Origin: Solibacillus cecembensis
GTDB lineage: Bacteria > Bacillota > Bacilli > Bacillales_A > Planococcaceae
Direction: 5' to 3'
NCBI RefSeq assembly: GCF_001439635.1
Contig: NZ_LMBZ01000027.1
Coordinates: forward strand, 1 to 56,725
Length of the DNA: 56,725 bases
In this document: piece by piece, positions 17,803 through 25,500 of the stretch
How positions within the stretch are numbered: the first letter of the stretch is position 1
How the letters are laid out: each line of letters begins with the position of its first letter
Notes under the pieces: generated by a model
What the model saw: only the letters and a program-made list of their open reading frames with translations
Database searches by the model: none
Told to the model about the DNA's origin: nothing
Program-made: the position numbers and the translations under genes

Positions 17803-18345
17803 TTAAAACGAGTAAACTTCACGTTTTAACAGGCCAATATACGGTAAGTTACGGTATTTCTCCGCGTAGTCTAAACCATAGCCCACTACAAAACCATCTG
17901 GTACTTCAAAGCCAACAATATCAGCATTTAAAGGTACTTTACGACCTGAAGGCTTATCCAGTAATGTAATAATTTTAATTGATTTTGCTTTACGATATTT
18001 AAATAAATCCACTAAATAACTTAAAGTTAAACCGCTGTCGATAATATCTTCAATAATTAGGACATCTCGACCTTCTACGCTCGTATTTAAATCCTTCACA
18101 ATTTTCACTTCACCAGAAGAAACTGTTGCATTTCCATAGCTCGTTACATCCATGAAATCTAACTCTACATAAGAATCAAAGCGTTTCATTAAATCGGTCA
18201 TAAAAGGCATTGCTCCTTTTAAAACACCAATGGCAAGCGGGAATCTGTTTGAATATTCTTCCGTTAGTTGTGCACCGAGTTCTTTAATACGTTCCTGAAT
18301 TTGTTCTTCTGTAATTACAACTTTTTCAATATCATTTTGAATCAT
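17803..18345 (-). CDS. hprT: Hypoxanthine-guanine phosphoribosyltransferase
   Basis: Purine salvage: hypoxanthine or guanine plus PRPP gives IMP or GMP. The 180-residue enzyme carries the PRPP loop VLIIEDIIDSGLTL (about 94-107), the flexible-loop segment DFMDVTSYGN and the base-binding VGYGLDYAEKYRNLPYIG near the C-terminus. A strong AGGAGG precedes the ATG. In B. subtilis HprT and TilS regulate ftsH together; the same tilS-hprT-ftsH order is kept here. Confidence 0.97.
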   Translation of the reverse strand: MIQNDIEKVVITEEQIQERIKELGAQLTEEYSNRFPLAIGVLKGAMPFMTDLMKRFDSYVELDFMDVTSYGNATVSSGEVKIVKDLNTSVEGRDVLIIEDIIDSGLTLSYLVDLFKYRKAKSIKIITLLDKPSGRKVPLNADIVGFEVPDGFVVGYGLDYAEKYRNLPYIGLLKREVYSF

Positions 18346-18377
18346 AAGTTGATTCCTCCTTTAATTGTTTAAACCTT

Positions 18378-19775
18378 TTAGATGTGAGCGATAAGTAGTA
18401 CAGAATCATGTGCTGCTAATCTCGCATCTGAGAATTGATTGTTTACGCGTATTGCCATTACTGCTAAGAGTTCATTATTCGCATCGACTAACAAAGGCCA
18501 ATGAGCTCTCTTTACTAAAGGAATCTTCTCATCAATAAAAATACGTGCTACTTTTTTCTTCTGTTGCATGCCACTAAGTGCAATGCGATCTCCATCTTCA
18601 CGAACTCTCACAGATAGCGGAAATTGAACAGTAGACGCCGTAAAATAATACGGCTCATACACCGCTAGTAAGGAATCCTCACACTGTGCAAGCTCTCCAA
18701 CGTAAACGCGCAACTCCCCGAACCAATTCCACTCATTTAGTATGAGTGTTTGTTTCATCATTTGATGCATTTGGTGATCTTCTCCAAAAATAATTTCGCC
18801 ATATTGTTGTCGTGCAATATAGCCCTTAGGTAAATCCGCAGAGCTATTACCAACCGCCGTGTCAAATAACTTTAAAATCATTGTACATAGCGCATAGCTT
18901 TGAATCATTTTTGAATCATTATACAGATAATTTAATAGTATTAAAATCAACCTTCTTTGTAAAGCAAGTGGTTCGCTTTGGAAGTCAGATATTACGACTT
19001 TATAACAATTTCCCCTCATTTCTTCAAAAAGTGTTGAAAAGCGGGTTTCAGCTAGTTGCATTAAATAACGATCATCTTCTGCTAATTGATCAGCTAATTG
19101 CACGACATGTTGTGAAATCGAAGGGTTTTCTTTCTTTAAAAGAGGTACGACATGGTGACGAAAGCGATTTCGTGTATACGTGTCTTTCTCGTTACTGGCA
19201 TCCTCACGGTAAGTTTGCCCTTCTGTATGTAAATATTCCCCAATCTCACTTTTTGTAACAGCCAAAAATGGCCGAATGACAAAATATTTTAAAAATGGTC
19301 GTTTTGGCATAATTCCTTTCAATCCATTTAATGAACTCGCCTTTGTCATCGCCATTAACATCGACTCTAGCTGATCATCTGCATGATGAGCCGTTACTAA
19401 TTTGTCGATTTTCTGCTCCAACATTACTTTTTCAAAAAAGTGATATCGCTCACGCCGACAAATCGCTTGTGAATTTCCACCTTCTCGTTCAAGGTACTCA
19501 GCAATCGGAATAGCGCTGCTAAATACAGGAATATTCCACTTAGCACACGTTTGTTCAACAAAATTTCTGTCTTCTGCCGACGCTTCTCCGCGTAACATAT
19601 GATCCACATGCGCAACAACTAACTCTATTTGCAAATAGTTTTGGAATTTACAAAAAAAAGAAAGAAGCGCCATTGAATCAACGCCTCCAGAACAAGCGAT
19701 AAGTAATTTATCACCACTTGCAATTAATTGATGTTGTTTAATATATGCTAAAACTTGATGCTCTAATAGGTGCAT
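18378..19775 (-). CDS. tilS: tRNA(Ile)-lysidine synthetase
   Basis: Converts the wobble cytidine of tRNA-Ile(CAU) to lysidine so AUA is read. The 465-residue protein has the PP-loop SGGVDS (29-34), a typical N-type ATP pyrophosphatase domain to about 230, and a C-terminal domain ending in the YFTAS/KKKVARIFIDEKIP segment. The gap to spoIIE lacks yabS and yabT, which separate these genes in B. subtilis. Confidence 0.96.
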   Translation of the reverse strand: MHLLEHQVLAYIKQHQLIASGDKLLIACSGGVDSMALLSFFCKFQNYLQIELVVAHVDHMLRGEASAEDRNFVEQTCAKWNIPVFSSAIPIAEYLEREGGNSQAICRRERYHFFEKVMLEQKIDKLVTAHHADDQLESMLMAMTKASSLNGLKGIMPKRPFLKYFVIRPFLAVTKSEIGEYLHTEGQTYREDASNEKDTYTRNRFRHHVVPLLKKENPSISQHVVQLADQLAEDDRYLMQLAETRFSTLFEEMRGNCYKVVISDFQSEPLALQRRLILILLNYLYNDSKMIQSYALCTMILKLFDTAVGNSSADLPKGYIARQQYGEIIFGEDHQMHQMMKQTLILNEWNWFGELRVYVGELAQCEDSLLAVYEPYYFTASTVQFPLSVRVREDGDRIALSGMQQKKKVARIFIDEKIPLVKRAHWPLLVDANNELLAVMAIRVNNQFSDARLAAHDSVLLIAHI

Positions 19776-19805
19776 CCTATCACCTCATTTTATTTATAAT
19801 AACAT

Positions 19806-19842
19806 TGAAAAGACGCATCCCGTTCGAGTTAAACCGAGATGC
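19806..19842 (-). terminator. Terminator after spoIIE
   Basis: Minus-strand stem GCATCTCG / CGGGATGC (arms 19835-19842 and 19815-19822) followed by GTCTTTTC. The T run is modest. Confidence 0.65.
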
Positions 19843-19864
19843 CGCCTTTATTTACGAGAGTTTT

Positions 19865-22222
19865 TTAGCTATACGCTGGACGGAAAACAGACCAAGGCGC
19901 TGCGATATGGTGTAATTGGAATAACATAACCGTACAATCATCATTCGTTGGGTAACGCTGTTTAAACTGCGCCATCACATCATAAAGAACGACTTGAATG
20001 GATGCTCCCTTTTTGATACCTTGACGGATTAATTGTAAAAATAATTCTTCTTGCATAATCCAATTTTCCTGACTAGCAAATAAGCCATCCGAAACCATAA
20101 TAATAATATCTTCTGACAGGACAGAAATCATTTCGGTATCCACAGAAAAATCTGGTAAGAAGCCAATAGGTGCCGCCTTACTTTCAATTTTAAATAAATC
20201 TGCCCCACGGAGGACATACGTTGTCATCCCGCCCGCTTTCCAACACCATAGGGAACCTAACTGTAAATCAACTAACGCAAAGTCAATTGTTGCATACATA
20301 TCTGAATCATTTTTAAGCGATAACACATAGTGCATCGTATGCATGGCTGTTTCAGGGTCCATATTATAGGACAAGCATTCTTGCATCATTTGAATTAAAC
20401 GACTACTTTCCTGCTGTGCAGCATTGCTCGTCCCCATGCCATCTGACAGCATGATTGCCATCAAACCTGTATGAATCGGGAACACGCTATAAGAGTCTCC
20501 CGAAACTTGTTGATGCCCTTTAGAACGTTTATATATATCATACTCCAATTGATAGCGAATTGCTGAACGAAACCTTAACTGACGATAAAATAGTGGTTTC
20601 TCCTCAACATAAATTTGTTGTCCCTGTAAAGGTTCATGTAATAACTCATATAATAATTGCTCCGCCTGCCGAATGACCGTATGTTCATCACGTTCGTCCG
20701 CAATCGAACAAATAAATTCTCTTGCTCCCACATCAGTTTTTATCCACTCAATATGAATGCATTGCATGTGATGTTGCTTTAAAAATTGTTGTACGTAATC
20801 ATCCATTTCATCCGCCCCTACTTCACTATGGCGATCATCTAGTAATTCTTCTAAGTGATGACTTAAATCACGTAACTGTAAGGCAATCATTTTCTTACCA
20901 TGATAAAACTGACTTTCCATATGCTCTTTATGTGTAGCAGTTTCTAATTCCTCTAATAATTTTGTCGATTTTATACACTTCAACTTCAGTTGTTCCTCTG
21001 CACGAATTAATTCTAATGGCTTAGAGCTTCTTCTTGCCATTCGCCAATTTTCAAGAGTGTTCTCCATTTCTCGCTGTGTGCCCCAACATTGCTCATATTT
21101 AAAACAACTCGAACAAATAATATAGGATTCTTGTGGCATCATAGTTGGGTGCTCTTTTGTAAAACGCTCAAACACAAGACTTTTCATAAAAGAGACAAAT
21201 TGTTGAAACTGCTTTAAATGCTCGGTTGCCAAATTTGCATTTTTCACCTGGATTGGCCCCGCGCCAAGTGTTTGCTTTGTATAATATTGTTGCAGATTTC
21301 CTATAGCTGATTGAGGAAGCAAGATAAATAGAATCCCTCCAACTAAGATAGAAAGAAAATAAACGCTATCAACAGGTAATGTCGCATCGTAAAAAAAGAA
21401 AAACACACTAGGCATCAAACTAAACATGGCAATTCCAAAGCGTCCTGTATCTTTCATTAATGCAGTGAATAATCCTGTGCATGCATACAGAACAATCATG
21501 CCTGTAAACGACAAATTGGATACACCCAGTAACAAACCCATAGACAATGCAAAAATAACGGTCGTCCCAACTGTCGAAACAGCAGCGACAACACAAAGAA
21601 TCAAATGAAAAGCTATAATCGGAAGTGAAAAATAATAGACCGTAATGTTTTGCATACCTACTAGTACGGCTGCAAATACAACAAGCACCGCGACAACCTT
21701 TTCTTTCGCCCACTGGTAATCTTTCATCTCACTTAGCGGCACAAATAATTGTGTCATCAATAGCAGCATAACAAGTGCGAATAGCCATTCATACAAAACA
21801 TATACTTGTGTTAATAAAGGCGGGACCCCTGCATACGTAACGACTTGCCAAACCGTTTGAATCACACCAATTGATAGTGTCACTGCTATATAGGGCGAAA
21901 TACGAGTATATTTAAAACGCATAATGCCCTCTATGAGCAAAACTTCAAGTAATAATATGACGACTTGTCCAAAACCTAAAAATAATGTTCCCGCAAGCCC
22001 ACCTATAAATGTTGAAATTTGAAATGATTTGTATTGTGATCGAACAATAATCCAAAAGGGTATAAAAAATGGAACTACCGCTTCAAAAAACGTGGCTTGT
22101 GCTAAACAAAAAGCAATGAATGCAAAAGTGACATCTACTATTTTTCTAGTCTTTTTTGTATACGGTGGTGTAGAAAATGTATGAGGGGGTAGAAATTCCG
22201 AATATTCATTGATAACTGCCAT
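19865..22222 (-). CDS. spoIIE: Stage II sporulation protein E, membrane PP2C phosphatase
   Basis: Dephosphorylates SpoIIAA to release sigma-F in the forespore and helps place the polar septum with FtsZ. The 785-residue product has about ten membrane segments in the first ~310 residues, a central FtsZ-interaction region with a cysteine cluster (CSSCFKYEQCW), and a C-terminal PP2C domain with MLSDGMGTS and IIMVSDGLF metal-binding aspartates. The start at 22222 follows AAAGGTGA; the open frame runs 24 codons further without a better site. An upstream Spo0A-like box fits known control. Transcribed alone, ending in a hairpin. Confidence 0.95.
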   Translation of the reverse strand: MAVINEYSEFLPPHTFSTPPYTKKTRKIVDVTFAFIAFCLAQATFFEAVVPFFIPFWIIVRSQYKSFQISTFIGGLAGTLFLGFGQVVILLLEVLLIEGIMRFKYTRISPYIAVTLSIGVIQTVWQVVTYAGVPPLLTQVYVLYEWLFALVMLLLMTQLFVPLSEMKDYQWAKEKVVAVLVVFAAVLVGMQNITVYYFSLPIIAFHLILCVVAAVSTVGTTVIFALSMGLLLGVSNLSFTGMIVLYACTGLFTALMKDTGRFGIAMFSLMPSVFFFFYDATLPVDSVYFLSILVGGILFILLPQSAIGNLQQYYTKQTLGAGPIQVKNANLATEHLKQFQQFVSFMKSLVFERFTKEHPTMMPQESYIICSSCFKYEQCWGTQREMENTLENWRMARRSSKPLELIRAEEQLKLKCIKSTKLLEELETATHKEHMESQFYHGKKMIALQLRDLSHHLEELLDDRHSEVGADEMDDYVQQFLKQHHMQCIHIEWIKTDVGAREFICSIADERDEHTVIRQAEQLLYELLHEPLQGQQIYVEEKPLFYRQLRFRSAIRYQLEYDIYKRSKGHQQVSGDSYSVFPIHTGLMAIMLSDGMGTSNAAQQESSRLIQMMQECLSYNMDPETAMHTMHYVLSLKNDSDMYATIDFALVDLQLGSLWCWKAGGMTTYVLRGADLFKIESKAAPIGFLPDFSVDTEMISVLSEDIIIMVSDGLFASQENWIMQEELFLQLIRQGIKKGASIQVVLYDVMAQFKQRYPTNDDCTVMLFQLHHIAAPWSVFRPAYS

Positions 22223-22319
22223 ATCGATCACCTTTTCTTTTTTCAAATCATTATACAAAGGATTGAATGGAAATTTTGTCTGTTTATAGAACATACATCA
22301 ATAAATCGTTCGACGGCTT

Positions 22320-22358
22320 TTATAGTGATTTTCCGCTTTTAAAAGCCTTCATTCGTCA
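22320..22358 (-). promoter_or_regulatory. spoIIE promoter region with Spo0A-like box
   Basis: Minus strand TGACGAA (22352-22358) matches the Spo0A box TGNCGAA; a second degenerate GTCGAA occurs near 22312. TATAAA at 22320-22325 could be the -10. In B. subtilis spoIIE is activated by Spo0A with sigma-A, so the arrangement is plausible; spacing is not verified. Confidence 0.45.
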
Positions 22359-22392
22359 GAAACAAAAAAATAATTATTTTTATTAAAACCTG

Positions 22393-22421
22393 TTGACACT
22401 TTACACAAATACTTGTATTAT
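22393..22421 (+). promoter_or_regulatory. tRNA-Met/tRNA-Glu promoter
   Basis: Plus strand TTGACA (22393-22398), exactly 17 bp, TATTAT (22416-22421), 20 bases before the first tRNA. A strong stable-RNA promoter that confirms plus-strand transcription of the pair. Confidence 0.85.
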
Positions 22422-22440
22422 TAGTTTTGTTGTTAATTTT

Positions 22441-22517
22441 GGCGGTGTAGCTCAGCTGGCTAGAGCACTCGGTTCATACCCGAAAGGTCGTGGGTTCGAC
22501 TCCCTCTGCCGCTACCA
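22441..22517 (+). tRNA. tRNA-Met (anticodon CAT)
   Basis: Seventy-seven bases including encoded CCA. Acceptor begins GGCGGTG, D-arm GCTCAGCTGGCTAGAGC, anticodon loop TTCATAC giving CAT, T-loop GGTTCGACTCC, 3' TACCA. It closely resembles elongator tRNA-Met of the trnSL unit of B. subtilis. The anticodon CAT could also denote tRNA-Ile2 or initiator; the G1-U72 pair and body sequence favour elongator Met. Confidence 0.93.
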
Positions 22518-22523
22518 TTTAAC

Positions 22524-22595
22524 GGCCCGTTGGTCAAGCGGTTAAGACACCGCCCTTTCACGGCGGTAACACGGGTTCGAATCCCGTACGGGTCA
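22524..22595 (+). tRNA. tRNA-Glu (anticodon TTC)
   Basis: Seventy-two bases without an encoded CCA. Acceptor GGCCCGT pairs with ACGGGTC, D-arm GTCAAGCGGTTAAGAC, anticodon stem-loop CCGCCCTTTCACGGCGG with TTC, T-arm ACGGGTTCGAATCCCGT. Only six bases follow tRNA-Met, so both come from one transcript. Confidence 0.96.
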
Positions 22596-22602
22596 TACTG
22601 TA

Positions 22603-22640
22603 AAAGAGCTACCTTTTTTCTAAAAGGTAGCTCTTTTTTT
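22603..22640 (+). terminator. Terminator of the tRNA unit
   Basis: Perfect 15-bp arms AAAGAGCTACCTTTT / AAAAGGTAGCTCTTT (22603-22617, 22622-22636) and a T run on the plus strand. Confidence 0.95.
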
Positions 22641-22706
22641 ACTGTTTAATGGTAATTAAAGCCCATTACACTCTATAATAGAAATTGTGAAAAGGAGGTA
22701 TTTTAT

Positions 22707-22904
22707 ATGGTTCAAAATTTTACATATCTTGCATTCCTTTGTGGTATTAGTATGTTGTTGATTGTCGGCGGTGTGTTGCTAACTAATTTGCCGCTTTCGT
22801 TTCAAATTATAATGATTATTTTTGGCCTTATTGGAGGAATTTTTTGTTTTATTACGCTCATCCGCCTACTTGTTAAGCATAATCAAAGCTCCAATGAAAA
22901 ATAA
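22707..22904 (+). CDS. Small hypothetical membrane protein
   Basis: Sixty-five residues with two hydrophobic helices (about 7-27 and 30-55) and a charged C-terminus (VKHNQSSNEK). AAGGAGGT lies nine bases before the ATG and a TATAAT-like -10 is about 35 bases upstream, after the tRNA terminator; a strong terminator follows. These signals make it a real gene in spite of its size. I do not recognise the family. It shares the plus strand with the tRNA pair, against its neighbours. Confidence 0.78.
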   Translation: MVQNFTYLAFLCGISMLLIVGGVLLTNLPLSFQIIMIIFGLIGGIFCFITLIRLLVKHNQSSNEK

Positions 22905-22908
22905 AGGG

Positions 22909-22950
22909 GACACCACCTTGCGTCATATTACGCAAGGTAGTGTCTCTTTT
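22909..22950 (+). terminator. Terminator of the small membrane-protein gene
   Basis: Perfect 15-bp arms GACACCACCTTGCGT / ACGCAAGGTAGTGTC (22909-22923, 22930-22944, one G-T pair) followed by CTCTTTT. Confidence 0.9.
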
Positions 22951-22974
22951 AGCCTTTTTATTGCTCTATCTATG

Positions 22975-23004
22975 CAAAAAGACAGACTACTAAGTAGCCT
23001 GCCT
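22975..23004 (-). terminator. Terminator after the S1-domain gene
   Basis: Minus-strand hairpin AGGCAGGCTAC / GTAGTCTGTCT with a three-base loop and a T run. Convergent with the preceding plus-strand terminator. Confidence 0.75.
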
Positions 23005-23047
23005 ACGTCTATTTTACACTTTTTCTACGTTTCAAACAGTCAGCAAA

Positions 23048-23506
23048 TTACCCTCTACGAGCTCCTCGGCCACCGCGCTTTGATTCCGTTGCACGTTTTA
23101 ATGTAGATAATCGTTCATCGCTATCTTTTAAGAAACGCGCCATTTTTTGCTCAAAATTTTCTTTTGGTTGGTGACGATCATTACGATCGTTTGAACGATT
23201 ATTATCGCGGCGTGGGCGTTGTGAACGCTCTGGTCTATCGGGACGTTCTGGGCGTTCTGGACGCTCTACTTGCGGTTTTGCTTTACGAATTGAAAGACCA
23301 ATCTTCCCATCCGCTTCAACATTCATCACTTTCACTTCAACTTCATCGCCAACTTTAAGATGTTCATTAATATCTTTTACATAGTTGTCCGCCACTTCAC
23401 TAATATGAACTAACCCTGTCTTACCATCTGGTAGCTCAACGAACGCGCCGAAATTTGTGATCCCTGTTACCTTACCTTGTACTTTGCTGCCTACTTCAAT
23501 TGACAT
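23048..23506 (-). CDS. yabR: S1-domain RNA-binding protein (YabR-like)
   Basis: A 152-residue cytosolic protein. Residues 1-73 form one S1 OB-fold (VQGKVTGITNFGAFVELPDGKTGLVHISEV), as in polynucleotide phosphorylase. It continues in a proline-arginine tract of repeated RPE/RPD (about 78-105) and a basic end GGRGARRG, likely to add nonspecific RNA contact. Same position as yabR of B. subtilis beside divIC. Its precise target is unknown; general-stress protein 13 is the closest small relative. Confidence 0.9.
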   Translation of the reverse strand: MSIEVGSKVQGKVTGITNFGAFVELPDGKTGLVHISEVADNYVKDINEHLKVGDEVEVKVMNVEADGKIGLSIRKAKPQVERPERPERPDRPERSQRPRRDNNRSNDRNDRHQPKENFEQKMARFLKDSDERLSTLKRATESKRGGRGARRG

Positions 23507-23614
23507 AAAAAAAATGCTCCTCCTTAAAATTTAAGCGACCTTTACATGAAAAGTCAGTTATCAATTGTTCTGAAACTTATATTGAACAGTCTCTTCTCTA
23601 ATTATAGCTAACAT

Positions 23615-23639
23615 AAAAAGAGTGTCAACAAGACACTCT
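23615..23639 (-). terminator. Terminator after divIC
   Basis: Minus-strand arms AGAGTGTC / GACACTCT (23632-23639, 23619-23626) followed by TTTT. A second AT-rich hairpin TAATACCAT/ATGGTATTA lies at about 23652-23680 nearer the gene. Confidence 0.82.
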
Positions 23640-23730
23640 CCCCAAAGGCAAATAATACCATGTTTTTTTATGGTATTACGTTAGCCTGACTTCACTTCAC
23701 TCAAATAAATCATGTGAATTTCAGTCAAGG

Positions 23731-24162
23731 TTATTCTTGTTTGTCTACTTTTTCTTCGCTATTCTTTTCTACTGCTTTTGGAATTGTAAAAATATATTCG
23801 CCTTCTTCAGAAAGGAAAAACTCTTTTCTAGCTAGCTTTGCAATATATTCATCATCTTCTAGCTTCATGATTTGCAAATTCAGCATTTCCTGCTGAGCGG
23901 TCACTTCATTAAGCGCTTCTGTTACAACCGCTTTTTGCTCACTCTTTACTACTAGCTTTTCGTTCTGAGACACATTCACATTCACTAAAAACCCGATAAC
24001 TGCAACCGCTAAAATAAAAAATACAGTCATTCTTCTGCGACGTAAAACCGCTTGCTTTCCTTTTGCCTGCACTTTAGCTTGTGGATTTGATCGGACATAG
24101 TCATTGTTCAACGATTGAACATTCTGCTTATGTAATTGTTCTCGTGTTTTCCTCCCTAACAT
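23731..24162 (-). CDS. divIC: Cell division protein DivIC (FtsB-like)
   Basis: A 143-residue bitopic protein of the divisome that pairs with FtsL. It has a basic cytoplasmic N-terminus (RRRR at about 41-44), one membrane helix (about 46-65) and an extracellular coiled coil (about 72-120) ending in the KEFFLSEEGEYIF signature of the DivIC/FtsB family. Downstream of yabQ as in B. subtilis, which links division to the sporulation genes yabP and yabQ. Confidence 0.93.
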   Translation of the reverse strand: MLGRKTREQLHKQNVQSLNNDYVRSNPQAKVQAKGKQAVLRRRRMTVFFILAVAVIGFLVNVNVSQNEKLVVKSEQKAVVTEALNEVTAQQEMLNLQIMKLEDDEYIAKLARKEFFLSEEGEYIFTIPKAVEKNSEEKVDKQE

Positions 24163-24209
24163 TCCGTCGCCTCCCTAGTTATAAAATTAATTATACTCAT
24201 TATACGAGT

Positions 24210-24671
24210 TCACTTCTTCTTTTGAAAGGATTTCGCTAAATATTTCTTATAAAGTTTATAGATAGGTCTAACTAATAGAGCAATTCCTTTCAATAAAACA
24301 TGGATAATCGTACGAATAATTTGAACAACTAGACGCCCAATAAAGAAAATTGGTTTAATGAGTATAGTTACAATAACCCGTCCAAAAAAACGGGCTATTT
24401 TTTGAAAGATAAATTCATAAGCAAAAATACCAGCTATTTGGGCAAGTGGATCCACGACACGCCATTGCCCACCCTTTACTAAAAATAAATAATAAAATGT
24501 ACATATACCGAGGAGAATCCATATAATCCATTCTACTAAATACGTGAAACGTCCAATTATTTTACTCGGTATTTCATTTAAAACTGTACGTGTACAATCA
24601 ATCACTGCCCCTACAGCGATTCCACTTATAAACATCACAAGGATGCTTACAAGCTGTGCACTCATCATCAT
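24210..24671 (-). CDS. yabQ: Spore cortex biosynthesis protein YabQ
   Basis: A 153-residue membrane protein required for spore cortex formation in B. subtilis, where it is made in the mother cell under sigma-E. Four or five hydrophobic segments are visible (about 6-28, 43-66, 74-92, 96-135) with a basic lysine-rich C-terminus. It starts inside the yabP stop codon (ATGA overlap); two further ATG codons follow at once (MMMS), so the exact start is ambiguous by one or two residues. Confidence 0.9.
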   Translation of the reverse strand: MMMSAQLVSILVMFISGIAVGAVIDCTRTVLNEIPSKIIGRFTYLVEWIIWILLGICTFYYLFLVKGGQWRVVDPLAQIAGIFAYEFIFQKIARFFGRVIVTILIKPIFFIGRLVVQIIRTIIHVLLKGIALLVRPIYKLYKKYLAKSFQKKK

Positions 24672-24967
24672 CCAAATAATTTATGGAGGAAGCTTTTTGA
24701 CAGTCCATTTTCGGAATCCTCATATGATAATTGCTTTACTTCACCCTCTAATGTTAGTAAGCCTTTATCTACATCTAAATGGACAATGCGCAGCTCCTCG
24801 CCACGAATTAATAGATGCCCTTGTGAAGTATTAACGAAAAATTCTTCTTGATCAAATCGTTCAATTGACTTTACAGATGTCATATCCATGCGTTTGCGGT
24901 TGCGAACAGTAACTAAGTGATCGCCAGAAGAAATTGTGTAACGACTGTTTTCTTGATGGATTGTCAT
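24668..24967 (-). CDS. yabP: Sporulation protein YabP
   Basis: A 99-residue member of the YabP/YqfC family, soluble beta-rich proteins needed for sporulation under sigma-E. Typical segments are NRKRMDMTSVKSIERFDQEEF and GHLLIRGEELRIVHLDVDKG. First gene of yabP-yabQ-divIC, coupled to yabQ. The upstream ~140 bases hold a CATATAGT element resembling a sigma-E -10, but I see no convincing -35. Confidence 0.93.
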   Translation of the reverse strand: MTIHQENSRYTISSGDHLVTVRNRKRMDMTSVKSIERFDQEEFFVNTSQGHLLIRGEELRIVHLDVDKGLLTLEGEVKQLSYEDSENGLSKSFLHKLFG

Positions 24968-25097
24968 TTTAGTCCTCCTTTAAGCTCGTTGTTTTACACT
25001 ATATGCTCGTACTTATTAAGACATGCCTCATGTAAAATATTTGATTGCTTGTCCGCTACTAGAAGTTTCCCTTTAAAGAAATTACTCTTTAAACGAT

Positions 25098-25130
25098 AAA
25101 AAAAACATGACAACCTATTCGCTGTCATGC
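25098..25130 (-). terminator. Terminator after rqcP
   Basis: Minus-strand arms GCATGACA / TGTCATGT (25123-25130, 25105-25112) followed by eight T. Separates rqcP from the yabP operon. Confidence 0.88.
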
Positions 25131-25205
25131 TTACATACTGGTAAATTGATATCCTCTACTATGATTATATGTACGATACATACCATCAATTCAAGTCATC
25201 TACTA

Positions 25206-25496
25206 CTATTCTTCATCATCAATAAATTCAAGTTCTACTTTTTCCAATCGCTCTTCTTTTAAAATGGTAAACATTTTTAAGGCATCTTCTTTTTTTACCA
25301 TCTCACGTAACTCTTCTACGCGAGCAGTTACAATTTTTTGACCGAATCGAATAGCTAGCTCATCGCCAACTTTTACCGCCGTACTTGCCTTTGCAACTTT
25401 TCCATTTATCGCAATACGACCTTGTACCGCTACTTCCTTTGCCAATGTACGACGCTTAATTAATCGAGATACTTTTAAAAATTTATCTAAACGCAT
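25206..25496 (-). CDS. rqcP: RqcP, S4-domain ribosome-associated quality-control factor (YabO/Hsp15-like)
   Basis: A 96-residue protein with one S4 RNA-binding domain (RLDKFLKVSRLIKRRTLAKEVAVQGRIAINGKVAKAS). In B. subtilis YabO/RqcP binds stalled 50S subunits and with RqcH drives alanine tailing of nascent chains. The acidic C-terminus (LEFIDDEE) is typical. It follows mazG by four bases and shares its transcript. Confidence 0.93.
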   Translation of the reverse strand: MRLDKFLKVSRLIKRRTLAKEVAVQGRIAINGKVAKASTAVKVGDELAIRFGQKIVTARVEELREMVKKEDALKMFTILKEERLEKVELEFIDDEE

Positions 25497-25500
25497 AAAA

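Noticed and set aside
18881..19258. 125-codon plus-strand ORF opposite tilS
   Set aside because: Antisense shadow without a ribosome site.
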